Part shown: piece by piece, positions 13,101 to 24,100 of the stretch
Position numbering within the stretch: position 1 is the first letter of the stretch
Layout of the letters: every line of letters starts with the position of its first letter
DNA from: Pithys albifrons albifrons
Taxonomy: Eukaryota > Chordata > Aves > Passeriformes > Thamnophilidae
NCBI RefSeq assembly: GCF_047495875.1
Contig: NC_092460.1
Coordinates: 14,188,520 to 14,252,519, forward strand
Length of the DNA: 64,000 nucleotides
Direction: 5' to 3'
Translations under genes and position numbers: made by a program
Notes under the pieces: model-generated
The model's input: the letters and a program-made list of their open reading frames with translations, nothing else
Database searches by the model: none
Told to the model about the DNA's origin: nothing

Positions 13101-14360
13101 ATGAAAAAGGACACTAATATTAGCATGTCCCCTTGAATAATTAGACCAAATACTTGGATCAAACACAGGTGTGAAACTATGACAAATGTAGCTTAAATTT
13201 TTCATAAATTAATGCTGAAGTATCCCTCAGTTTCCACTTTACTCCCTGATTAAATCTCAGGTTCAAGGCTCACCTTCTCTTGGGGGCCCTAATGAAAAGC
13301 TCACAGAGGAGCCTCCCCTGCTCATCCTTGTAATCTCTGATGGTGTTGTAGAGCTCATGGCACACAGCAATCTGAAAGGCAGCAACAATAAAGTCATGAC
13401 AAAGGAGAACATTTTATGGAGGCAACAAACCAAGTCCTGCTTAAACAGGGAAAGACAAGCTGCCAATCCACAGCGTGCTCTAAAGCAGAAGTGAGTAGCC
13501 ATTGGAGCAGAGAATCACAGAATCATGGAATGGATTGGGTTGGAAAAGCCCTCCGAGATCATCAAGTCCAACCCTTGGTCCAACTCCAGTCCCTTTACCA
13601 GATCATGGCACTCAGTGCCACGGCCAAGCTCAGTTTCAAAACCTCCAGGGATGGGGAATCCACCCCCTCTCTGGGCAGCCCATTCCAATGCCTGAGCACT
13701 CTCTCTGGAAATCTGCTCTCCAACTTCAATTTCCCCTGGCAGAGCTTGAGCCCGTGCCCCCTTGTCCTATTGCTGAGTGCCTGGGAGAAGAGACCAACCC
13801 TCACGTGGCTGGAACTTCCCTTCAGGTAGTTCTAGACAGTGCTGAGGTCACCTCTGAGCATTGTACACCATTGCCTGTGCCATTCCCCACTTATCCCTTT
13901 CTGCATTTGCTTTGCAGACACAGCTCTCAACTCCTGCAAATTATGATTTCAGCTCCTTCTCCAACATCCCTTCATCTGCTAAAATCATCAGCAAAAAAAA
14001 AAGGAAAGCAGCAAAAGCAAAACAGGAAAGAAAAAGATGAAACTGGGGAGACAAGACCAAACCAAAGCTGAATGTGATCCTGAACAAAGCTCAGGCAAGG
14101 CAGGAGCAGATTCAGAACGAGTGAGCATGGGCTGCACGTGGTCATCCCTTTTACAATCCCAGACAGGGATACAGTATCCCCAAGGAAAAACCAGGTGTGC
14201 ATAATAAGAAGGTACTAACAGGATCTACAGTTGGGAGATTGGAAAGTCTCCTCCTCTTTCTGCTCGGGCCTGGTGTGTTTGTGGAGTGATGGGCATCGTC
14301 GAAGTCTCCTCCGCTGACGCTGCTGGAAGGGGAGGTGGCTCTTCGCCTCTTGGAACCCAT
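1183..14360 (-). CDS. PBRM1: PBRM1 (polybromo-1, BAF180), 5' coding exons 1-11, partial
   Basis: Chromatin-targeting subunit of the PBAF SWI/SNF remodelling complex; its bromodomains read acetyl-lysine on histones in the nucleus. Coding exons in transcript order: 14360-14220, 13371-13274, 12717-12570, 12070-11930, 11272-11156, 10346-10278, 9510-9412, 7750-7665, 5180-5082, 2505-2414 and 1399-1183. All have GT-AG borders and compatible phases, giving about 435 codons; the rest lies left of the window. The start [14 protein letters not shown] matches the known PBRM1 N-terminus. Bromodomain 1 is in exons 2-4 ([15 protein letters not shown], then FNNAKAYY with the acetyl-lysine-binding Asn). Bromodomain 2 is in exons 5-7 ([25 protein letters not shown]). 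Bromodomain 3 starts in exon 11 ([12 protein letters not shown]). An acidic linker (EEEEDDEE) ends exon 4. The ATG exon has its own splice acceptor at 14376, so a non-coding first exon must lie upstream, probably in the CpG island near 18 kb. Confidence 0.96.
2690..3760. other. PBRM1 intron, unassigned pyrimidine-rich stretch
   Basis: Intronic sequence with long C/T-rich blocks (3400-3440, 3535-3560) and an AT microsatellite-like tract at about 3488-3500. No exon, RNA or clear transposon ends were recognised. It could be an old LTR or DNA-element remnant, but I cannot show that from sequence alone. Confidence 0.3.
4006..4136 (-). repeat. tRNA-Ile-derived SINE with CR1-like tail (TguSINE1-like), copy 1
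   Basis: Read on the minus strand it starts with TTAGCTCAGTTGGTTAAAAC (A-box region of tRNA-Ile), passes an AAT-anticodon-like segment and CCAAGGTCATGGGTTCAATC (B box), and then changes to a CR1-type tail (GGACTCGATGATCCTTGTGG, then a TCTGTGA end). A tRNA head on a CR1 tail is the structure I know as TguSINE1 of songbirds. It lies in a PBRM1 intron. Confidence 0.8.
8170..8614 (+). repeat. CR1 LINE, 3' fragment (copy 2)
   Basis: About 445 bp of CR1 3' sequence, forward, starting at gagcaatgaggctggagaag and ending in the ATTCTATGA tail. It sits in a PBRM1 intron and is close in sequence to copies near 47 and 55 kb. Confidence 0.9.
8915..8983 (-). pseudogene. Decayed duplicate of PBRM1 bromodomain-2 exon
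   Basis: This segment closely resembles the real exon at 10278-10346, and the similarity continues into the flank on the acceptor side (about 8984-9060 against 10347-10420). The acceptor survives (tttttttccag). The frame stays open through [17 protein letters not shown] and then reaches a stop, and the normal CAG-gtacag donor is lost. The tyrosine pair of YPDYY is changed to EYC. It lies in the intron just downstream of the true exon-6/exon-7 region. I read it as a tandem exon duplication that has decayed; use as a rare alternative terminal exon is possible but unproven. Confidence 0.75.
10757..11041 (+). repeat. CR1 LINE, 3' fragment (copy 3)
   Basis: About 285 bp of forward CR1 3' end in the PBRM1 intron between exons 5 and 6. 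The tail is modified to ttctatgatcgattcta. Confidence 0.88.
13511..13860 (-). repeat. CR1 LINE, 3' fragment (copy 4)
   Basis: About 350 bp of CR1 3' end in reverse orientation, in PBRM1 intron 1 of the coding part. It begins with agaatcacagaatcatgg on the plus strand and ends near ctgaggtcacctctgag. Confidence 0.9.
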
Positions 14361-14375
14361 GGAATCCAACTTCTT

Positions 14376-17097
14376 CTATAATGAAGAGACACGTTAACTC
14401 ATGGCATTGCACCCAGACCCTCTGGGGAGTGCTAACCACAGAGCTTTGGATGAGTTAGGGATGTTTGCTACACTCTGCAGGTCTGTTAAACCACAATCCA
14501 AACACCAGCGTTGTGAAAATCCCCAAGAGTAAAAAGGGAAATCAAAATGCTCCTACAGTTTTACAGTCACCAACAGAAGCAAGGTCAGAAACCTCCCCCG
14601 GGTCACAGTGATGGAGATGAAATAGCAGCTCTCAGCAGAACATGTTCTCAAACTGTACATTTTGATACCCCGTCCCATGCATGGAACTCTGTTTTCAACA
14701 AAAAAGCTGTACAGAAACGTGCTCAGTTCTGGTGTAAAAGCACATCATTCCATGTCAAACTAAAAAAAAAACCAAAACAACCAGACCAACAAACAAACAA
14801 AAAAACCTAAATAAACTAACAAAACCAGGAAGAAAACAAATTACAAATGAAAAGAGCTACCACTGAATACCTTGTGTTATATTCAAGTGGAAAAAAGGTC
14901 TAGAGCACCATGTGACCTCCCACTTGATGTGCAGGATGAGTGGCTCAATCTGAGAAGCAGAAAGAGCCACCTCCTCCTTCAGTCATAGCTTTCCATTTAC
15001 CAGCACAAACACTGATAAAAGAACAATCACCATGCAACAACTATGGTAATTTATGGAGCAAGTTGTTGGCTCTTTTCCAAATTCCAGTGCCAGCATCAGA
15101 AAAATATCTTTATTTGTGGCTGTCTCAAAGGCTGAATGCAGAATAGATCCACTCAGCCCAGCTTATACCCATTTTCCAACCAAATCAAGGAATTCCTTCA
15201 AGGAAGCTGCTGTTACTCAGCTGATGCACAAGGTACGGCAGCACAAGGTAACCACATTAAAGCACTTATGGCAGAGTTCAGTCCAAGCACACAAATGAGA
15301 TGAATAAGGTAGCAATAATTAACAGTCAGGGTAGAGAAAAGCAAAAGGCTGAGGCAGAGGAATGGAGACACAATCAATAATTTACCAGATTTACCAGAGT
15401 AGAACCAGCACCTCGAAAAGCCAGTCTCCTCATAGTGTCTGATGGCCAAGCACAGATACTGGGAGAAGGTGACACTCTGAGAGCAGCAGACCAGGAATGT
15501 TGTTAGTACAGCCAGAACTGGAAGACAAGAAAAAGGAAGGAGAGAGAGGAGAACATTGAGAGTAGATAGATAAAGAAAAAAATCCAAGAATAACTTGGAT
15601 AATTACAGCGACAGAGGAAAAAAGCAGGAAACAGAAGGTAACTTTTTTTAGCCCAGCAGAAACACTACAAAGTAATTTTGCACACAGAATGCCAGACACT
15701 TCTGTCATTTTCACAGCAAAAATACATTTCTGTAATGTTCCTGAATACACATTACAGATTTCTCAGCCACTTGCTAGAGGGTGATTCATCAAGCAGAACA
15801 GAGAGTAAACATAAGTGATATCTGACCTGACAGTGAAAACCAGAAAGCAGTAAAAGTTACAGAATGCAAAGTACTACTACAGTGCTTATAACAATAACTG
15901 CATCATCTTAAGGTCAAGGAACATTTAATAAATTATGTAGTGATGCTGCACCTCCATCACCCTTCAGAGTGGGTTTTTATCCTCAGAACTAAGCAACACT
16001 CAGTATCCAGCCATTCAGGCTCACTAGAGATGTTCTGTTTCAATTTCTAAGCAGTCTCCAAGCCAGATTTTTTTTCCCCAGAAATTCCATGTGAAACACA
16101 GAACCATCTTATGACAAAATGTTTGCTTCTGTGTGGTTCATCCAACTACTGCCTTCAGTCAAACCCCAGAGAGATTCTTTTCCTGTTCAGGACTCTGGAT
16201 ATTTTCATAACACAGATATGCAGAGAAACTCTGTGCTTTATCAGCAGACTATTCACCTTGGGAACAGAACCCACACTCTGGCTTTGGTGCTGCCTCCAGC
16301 TTTTATCTGAGGGCTGCAGTTGGAGTGGCCAACACCAGCTGTGCTGATGGGCAGAGTGACAGGAGCACAAGTCACTGGATGTGGAAGAAAGCAGAAGGGA
16401 CATGGGAATGAGGAATTCTGGTTCAACCAGGAACCCAAAAGCGCACTCAGTTCAATCCCATCCTGAAATAAAGACTCGGGAAGCTCCCAACCAGCACTGC
16501 CTGCAAAGACACACGTCTGAAGCATGAACGCTGCCTGGCTCAGCCACACACTGACAGCGACCAGGACACCCTGAGCACTCTGTACACAGCCTCCAAAACA
16601 CATTTTCCTCCTCTAACAACCATGCAAAACACTCATCAGCCTGCACAACATCACGAACACTCAGCTGAAGACCTGCTCATGCCAAACTCCTACCGACGTG
16701 AGGCTCCAAAATGCAAATTTCTCACCAGATCTTCACGCTGTGAGCACAGACAACCTGCTGTGCACAGAAACACTTTGTTTCACTTCAGAACCCCTCTCCC
16801 AGAGTTTGCTGTGCAGTCTGACTGTGCAGCCACCCTGTGAGCCGCCCCACAGGACCCAACACTCACACCGGGAATCGCCGCTACAGCCGAGGCAGCTCCG
16901 GGGCAACAGGAGGAGCCTGAGCATCATCCCAGGAACTGCTCCCACCGCCCGTAAAAGCGTCATACGAGCACAGACAGCGCCGCAAAAACACTTTGGCCAT
17001 TCCTAATTTACAGCACATCGACACACACAGACAACAGGTGTCTCTCCCACAGCAACACCACACTGGGCACCACCAGGATCACCAGTCCCACCCCATA
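14376..17097. other. PBRM1 5' intron, no exon assigned
   Basis: Between the ATG exon and the upstream repeat and CpG island. It must be spanned by the intron joining a PBRM1 5' non-coding exon to the ATG exon. A possible non-coding exon lies on the minus strand around 15411-15480 (acceptor gctctcag, donor gtgctg), but the support is weak. Nothing else was recognised. Confidence 0.4.
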
Positions 17098-17403
17098 CAC
17101 GGGCAGGTGTTCCATGTCCAGGTGACACATGTCCAGGTGTTCCATGGCCAGGTGTTACACGGCCAGGTGACACACGGCCAGATGTTACACAGGCAGGTGA
17201 CACACGGTCAGATGTTACACAGGCAGGTGACACACGGGCAGGTGTTCCATGGCCAGGTGTTCCATGGCCAGGTGTTCCATGGCCAGGTGTTACACGGCCA
17301 GGTGTTACACGGCCAGGTGTTACACGGCCAGGTGACACACGGGCAGGTGACACACGGTCAGATGTTACACAGGCAGGAGACACACGGGCAGGTGTTACAC
17401 ACA
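17098..17403. repeat. 15-bp minisatellite rich in CAGGTG
   Basis: About twenty tandem 15-bp units of the types ggccaggtgttacac, ggccaggtgttccat and gggcaggtgacacac. Because 15 is a multiple of 3 and no unit makes a stop, it gives long spurious open frames on both strands. About 16 of the units contain the E-box CAGGTG. It lies on the PBRM1 side of the PBRM1/GNL3 CpG island. Confidence 0.93.
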
Positions 17404-17559
17404 CTTGGCACAGCACGCTGGGCACAACCCTGTGCATTCCAGCACTCATTTCATTTTCTGCCTGCAAGCAGAGCAGAGCTGCAAGTCCCGGGATGCCGCG
17501 GGGGACATTTATCGTCACCTGCCTGGCCCCCGTTTCGGCATAAACATCGAATTGAGCAG

Positions 17560-18199
17560 CGGGAACAAGGGCGGGAAGCGCGGCCAGACCTCCCCTGGTT
17601 ACCGACGCCATCGGAACGGGACGGGGAGAGGAGAATGGCAGGGACCAGACCCGTGAGAGGCACCGGGACGGGGCACAAAAAGAGGCACCGGGACGGGGCA
17701 CAAAGAGCCAAAGCCGCCGCTGCCGGAGGCCACGAACCCGCCGGGAGTGCGGGACACAAACAAAGCACCGTGTTCGGCACCGCAGGTGCTGCCACAGCCG
17801 CGGGCAGCCCCGCCAGCCCAGCCCGGCCCCGGTGTGGGTGACACGGGCGGGCGGCACTCGGCGGGCCCGCTGCGCGCTCGGGCGGCGCCGCCGCCGCCAC
17901 ACAAAGGGAGGCAGCGGCCTCCAAGCCCCGGCCCGCGCCCCGCCCGCGCCGCTCACCCCTCTGGCTCGGCTCGGCTCCGCTCGGCTCGGCTCGGCCCGGC
18001 TCGGCCCGTCTCCGCCCCGCTCGGCCCTGCCCGGCGCTGCCGCGGCCCGGGGGGTGCGCGGGGTCCGCCCGGCCCGGCTCCGACACCGCCGCCGCTGCCG
18101 CAAAGCGACACACAGCCCGCGCGACACCCGCCCCGCCGGGGCCGCGCCGACGCACTTTACGGCAGCGCCCCGGCGGCGGGAGCAGCACGTGGCGGCGCC
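17560..18199. promoter_or_regulatory. CpG-island promoter shared by PBRM1 (-) and GNL3 (+)
   Basis: Very GC- and CpG-rich stretch directly upstream of the GNL3 ATG and upstream of PBRM1. It includes a ggctcggctc pentamer-like run (about 17960-18030). No TATA box is seen, as is usual for housekeeping CpG promoters. A perfect CACGTG E-box lies at 18186-18191, 8 bases before the GNL3 start codon; MYC-type factors bind this motif and GNL3 is a known MYC-responsive gene. Exact start sites cannot be read from the sequence. Confidence 0.75.
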
Positions 18200-21100
18200 A
18201 TGAGGAGACCGAGTGAGGGCCGGGAGGGGAACGGGGATGGGAACCGGGAATAAGGAAACGGGAATTAGGGACCGGGAATAGGGAAACGGGAATAGGGGAC
18301 CGGGATGGGAACTGGGGATAGGGAACCGGGAATGGCGCACCTGGGAGGGGGGAATGGCGGCTGCGGGAGCACGGCCGGGTCACCGGGCGGGCGGAATACG
18401 AGTGTCGGCACACGGAGGGTCCGATACGTGGGGGACATCCCGATGCACGGGAGGGATCCCGATGCACGGGAGGGATCCCGATACACGAGAGGGATCCCGA
18501 TACACGAGAGGGATCCCGATACACGGGGGGAATCCCGATACACGGGAGGGATCCCGATACACGGGGCGGGCCCTGGTACACGGGGGGGATCCCGATACAG
18601 TGGAGTCTCTATTCACGGGGGGGATCCCGATACACGAGGAGATCCTGGCACACGGGGTTGGATCCTGGCACACGAGGGGGATCCCAATACACGAATATCC
18701 CGATACACGGGGATCCCGGCACACGGTTGGGATCCCGATACACGAGGATCCCGATACACGGGGGGATCCCGACACACGAGGGTCCCGACACACGGGGTCC
18801 CTCTCGGTGCCCGGCGGGTCCCGACACGCGCTGACGATGCCCGTGGGTTGCAGAGCTGCGCAAGGCAAGCAAGAGGCTGAGCTGCCACAAGCGCTACAAG
18901 ATCCAGAAGAAGGTGAGTCCCAGCCCGGCGGGTCCGGCGCTGATTGACGCTCCCTGCTCGCTGCTCTGAGAGCCAAAGCGCTTTTATGTGTCATTATAGA
19001 GCTGTGCTGCACGTTTGTATACACGGTGGGGATGTTACATTGCACGGTAAAGAGTCAGGGCTACAGTGGGGAATTTGGTTTCCAGTGTAGGATGTTTTGC
19101 ATCATTATATTTTGCATTATTTTGGGCTGGTACGTTCAAGTGTAGCTTTGTGATGACACAGAAATGTGCCATTTGTCACTCCTTTTTTTTCCCCTCCTTG
19201 TTCCTGTCTCCAGATCAGAGAGCACCACCGAAAGGTCAGGAAGGAGGCCAAGAAACGTGGGCACAAAAAAAAGCCCAAGAAAGATCCCGGAGTCCCCAGT
19301 GCTGCACCGTTTAAGGAGGAGCTTCTACGGGAAGCAGAGCAAAGAAAGCAGAGGGTAAAATACAATTTGTGGGAAAGAGAACAAGAACTGAGACTGTTCC
19401 TGTCTCCAGGGAAGCTTGGTGTGCACCCAGAGGTGCAGTTGTGGCAGGGTGTAGGTGGTCCTGGTAGACACATTGGAAAAATATCTTTATTTCCAGCGTT
19501 GTACAGTGTGGAACAACTGGCTTTTTATTTTTAGCCCTGTTTTCCTTGCTGTACATACAAGCATGCTGGAAGAGGAATTTCTAATGTCATCCAGATTGCC
19601 TGTGATGCTGAGATACACAGATGTCCCATCAGAGAGCTAAGAGTTACATCTTGGCATTATGTGATATAGAGAAAATAAGGTTTGCAGTGTGGAGGAATGT
19701 GAGATGAGCAGCAGCCTTATCAGCTGGAGTGGTTGCTGCACAGCTGTTGTTTTGGGGTCAAACTAATGGCTGGTTGCCTCTGGTTTTGAGGCAGTTGAAG
19801 GCAACATTATTCTTTTCAGAGTAGGATGCAAAAAATGTGTCCCAGAGTCACTTGGACAGCCAGGACTTCTAACTGAGCTGTCTCAGGAGCTTGGGAGAGA
19901 AATAGGGAGGAAGAACAGTCTTGCTTACCACCTTCAAAGATATTTTATCTGGCTTGGGTTCTGTTTGCAATCAGCTTGAAGAACTGAAGCAAAAGCAGAA
20001 GCTGAACAGGCAGAAAGAACATGAAAAGAAGAGGAAGCTGGAAGCTAAAAAGAATGCAGCTAAAATCAAGGAAAAAGCAGAAGGAAAGGTGGGTGTCCTG
20101 TGTGATTTTTATTCTTTGAAGCTTATAGAAGTCATCCTGAAACTGCACCCTCTCAAGCAGCATGTTATGTGTTAAAATTTTCATGCTGTACATGCTCTCA
20201 AATATTATGCACTAATTCTCATTTAAATAATTCTTTTTTTTTCTTATTTGCCTTCAGGAATCCTCTGGCAAATCTAAAGGAAAGACAAAAAAACAGCTGA
20301 ATAAAAATTCGAAGAAGTCATTCTGCAGGGAGCTCAACAGGGTAAAATGCTTCAGCTGTTTTTATATGATTTGATGGGGGTCAGCAATGAGACCACTTAT
20401 TTTCCTTTTTATGGCATTACTGTGCAGAGTAATAAAGGTTGTCTCTGATAAACATCAACAGTGAAGTAAGGGATTGTACAACAGAGAGTTTACAGCACAG
20501 TAACTTTTGCAAGGCACAGCTCTTCCAGAGTTGTCATCTGGTCTGTGATGCCTTATTTGAGAGTCTTCTCTTTTTTCTGAGCCAGGTGCTTGAGGCCTCA
20601 GATGTGGTTCTGGAGGTTTTGGATGCAAGAGATCCAATGGGCTGCCGGTGTCCTCAGCTGGAGGAAGCTGTCACAAGCTCTGGAGGAAACAAAAAGCTGC
20701 TCTTGGTTCTGAACAAAATTGGTAAGAAACGCAAGTTTTCTCAAAGTGTTACTTGGTCACTGTGTGGTTCTGTGGTAAGTGAGCTATGAAGAAGATTTTA
20801 AAGGAATCTGAGATTCCATTGAAGACATTTGTTCCAACTCTGAGCTCACTAAAAAAGCTGGAAATCACTGAGGTACCAGCAGCTGAAAAAAAAAGAAAAT
20901 ACCAAGAGCAACAAGAGCAAAGGGAACTTTGTATTAGAGTAGCCTTTGCAGGGATGGTGGGAAAATCCTTCACAGGACATCACTCTGTACCACACACAGT
21001 CTTCTAGCAAGACCACAGCATTAAATACCTAATACAGAGGCCAAAAATGTAATTGTGATGTGCTCTGCTCAAGGCAGGAAAATAAGTCACTGGGTGCCTT

Positions 21101-24100
21101 TGGAGAATAAACCCAGAACTTTGGTAGCATTTTCAGCCAAGCGTTATTTGTCATAAAGGAACATCCTAAATGGACAATGATTTCTAATTCCTACACACAG
21201 TGATATTTAAAATTCACAGACATGAGAGAACTGCTCTTTTTTCCAGATTTAGTGCCAAAGGACAACTTGGAGAAATGGTTGAATTATTTGAAGAAGGAGC
21301 TTCCAACAGTTGCTTTTAAATCAGCAACACTGATGAAGGACAAGAGCACGGTAAGAGCACTGCAGGCTGTATTTGCAATCATACATGCTGAAACATGTTG
21401 AGAAACAGGAACTTTTTTCTTTAAAATTGCTTTTCCCCTTGTTTGATTACACTGCTGTGACTGATATGCCTTTACACTTCAACTGAGCTTTGCAGTACAA
21501 TGTGTGTGTGTGTGGGGATTCTTGCTATTGAAATTACAGTAAATCAATAAAATCTAAGTATACATATTTTATCTTCCTGAATAGCTCCTGACCATGGGGT
21601 TTTTTTGCCTTTGACTCCTGCAGCAGGAACAGTTCACAAAAAGACGTGCACGTGTTGATTTATCAAAAACCTCCCAGTGTTTTGGAACCAAATGCCTTTT
21701 GAAACTGCTTCAAGAGCACGGCAAGACTCAAAACAAAGCCATTCAGGTTGGGGTAGTAGGTGAGTGTGTTTGGAGAGACAGGAGGAATTTCCTTCTCTTC
21801 TTTGGGATCCTGTTTTACAAACTGGGTAGAGCTGCTAACACGTGGTTTGCTAAGGGGCTTTCTAGTCCGTGTGTCAGCGTGAGAAATGAGGATACACACT
21901 TTGTCTTACTTCTGTAGTGAAGACTTCAGATCCAACTCTGATCTCACACACAGCAAAGACACTTGGAAGAAGCAGTGATATAAAGGCTGAATTTTCTGAG
22001 GTTTCTTATTTACCTTATTTGTGTGATTTTCTTCAGGTTTCCCTAACGTTGGAAAGAGCAGCATAATCAACAGCCTTAAAGGGGTGCGTGCTTGCAATGT
22101 TAGCATAGCAAGAGGCATTACCAAGTAAGTTGAGTCTGATAAAAACTGTTCCTTTCCCTGTTTGTTGTGTTCCACTTACCTTGAGTTTGTATTTCAGTCC
22201 AGCAGGGGCACAGCAGGCCCATGTGCAGTTTTAAATGCACACTTCAATTTGCAAGGTGAAAGATGTTGGTCTGTGTGATGCAAACTCTCACCAGAGGATA
22301 CAGTGGATAAACTTTCTCTTTGTGCACCCTTGGTTTTCTGTCCTACACAAAGCATATGATGACAAAACACTGGAACTGACTCTATGAAGTACATTCAATC
22401 CAACACTGAGCTTTGTGTCTTGCATCCCACACCATTCCCAGTCCTTGTTGATTATCCACTCACAGTGCATTTCTCTCTGAACAGGTCCATGCAAACTGTG
22501 CACATTGATAAGCAGACAAAGATGCTGGACAGTCCAAGTATAATTGCAGATCCTTCCAACAGTGCCCTGGCTCTGGCTTTGAGAAGTATCATAGACACTG
22601 AAGAATCAGGCTCAGCAGATGTGCTGGAAGGAATAAATGCCATTATTAATCACTGCAGTAAGCAGCAGGTGAGCTCCATCTTTTCCCACATCTCTGCATT
22701 TGACTTCTCGGGTTTCTTAGGCCCCATAATGAAAGTTCCTTTTACTGTAGCTGAGTTTTTGCCCTGCTTTCCCCTTAACCATGCAGAATGGCAATGCCAA
22801 TGTGATGCTTCATCCTTACAAACAGCAGGCAGAACAGCATGCCATGTTCCCGACAGCTGGAATGTTTTCCCAATAACTTACCTGGTTTTAAGCAACCCTG
22901 CTTTTAAGATCTTATCACAGTATCAAAGAGTGAAAAATGATGATATTCTTTCTGTATCCTATTGTTACAGTGAAGACCTCAGATCCAACTCTGATTTCAC
23001 TCTCGTTTCAAGCAAATGAACTTAAGCCTAATTTCCATTTGGTTCTGTGATTATTTTTCACAGACCAGTGCACTGTCTCTCCACACCCACTAGTCTGGGT
23101 GAATGCAGATGAGTTTGTTGGTGAAGAAGGCATTTTGCTTGGTAATGCTTATTCCCATATGCAAGAGAAAAACAGCTCTTCATATACTCATTTGTTCTCA
23201 TTATAATGCCTTTGATTTGCTCTTTCATTTCTAAAACTCGGAGAAAGGTGGGTATCTCTTTCTGAATGTGCTTTCTTTTGCCCTAGGTAATGATGCACTA
23301 TAGTATGCCAGACTTCAGGAACCCTGAGGAGTTTTTATCTTTGCTTGCCCAGAAGAGGGGCATGCTGAAAAAGGGAGGTGTTCCTGACATAGAAAATGTA
23401 GCTAAATTGGTGCTCTGTGACTGGACAGGGTATGTATGCTGTAAACTTTGCTCTGTGCTGCTTACCTTTCTCATGGTGCTGATCCAGCACAGCAGGAACT
23501 GGAGTTGTGCAAAGCACTTAGAAAGGAGAGGCTGTTTCCTTCCCTTGCTTTCTTACATTTTTTACTTTGGTAAAGAGCTGGACTGGCCAACAGATGTAGA
23601 AGAGGAGGCTCAGAGGTGACCTCAGCACTGTCCAGAACTACCTGAAGGGAAGCTCTGGCCAGGTGGGGGTTGGTCTCTTCTCCCAGGCACTCAGCAATAG
23701 GACAAGGGGGCACGGGCTCAAGCTCTGCCAGGGGAAGTTGGAGAGCAGAAAAAAATTCTTTGCAGAGAGAGTAATCAGGCTTTGGGATGGGCTGCCCAGA
23801 GAGGGGGTGGATTCCCCATCCCTGGAGGTTTTGAAACTGAGATTGGCCGTGGCACTGAGTGCCATGATCTGGTAAAGGGAGTGGAGTTGGACCAAGGGTT
23901 GGACTTGATGATCCCGAAGGTCTTTTCTAACCCAGTCAATTCTTTGATTCCCCTTCATACTGTTGACAACTTCAGAGTCAAATCTAAATAGCTGTTGAAC
24001 TGCTGTTAAACAGATAGTAGTACAGGAGTGTTTGGTTGAGAAGATTGAGAGCTTTGTGCTCTGAGGTTTATTTTTAAATACAGAGATTTAACTGTGTTAC

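Noticed and set aside
17003..18581. Long minus-strand open frames (445 and 376 codons) and a 282-codon plus-strand frame across 17-18.5 kb
   Set aside because: They run through minisatellites and a CpG island where stops are rare by composition; the translation is repetitive or Arg/Pro/Ala-rich with no domain, and they overlap the real GNL3 exon 1.
19150..19200. snoRNA C box gtgatga in GNL3 intron 2
   Set aside because: No D box or closing stem before exon 3.
20370..20450. C/D-box snoRNA in GNL3 intron 5 (tctctgataaac with an upstream atgag or atgattt)
   Set aside because: No good C box and no terminal stem, unlike the three accepted snoRNAs.
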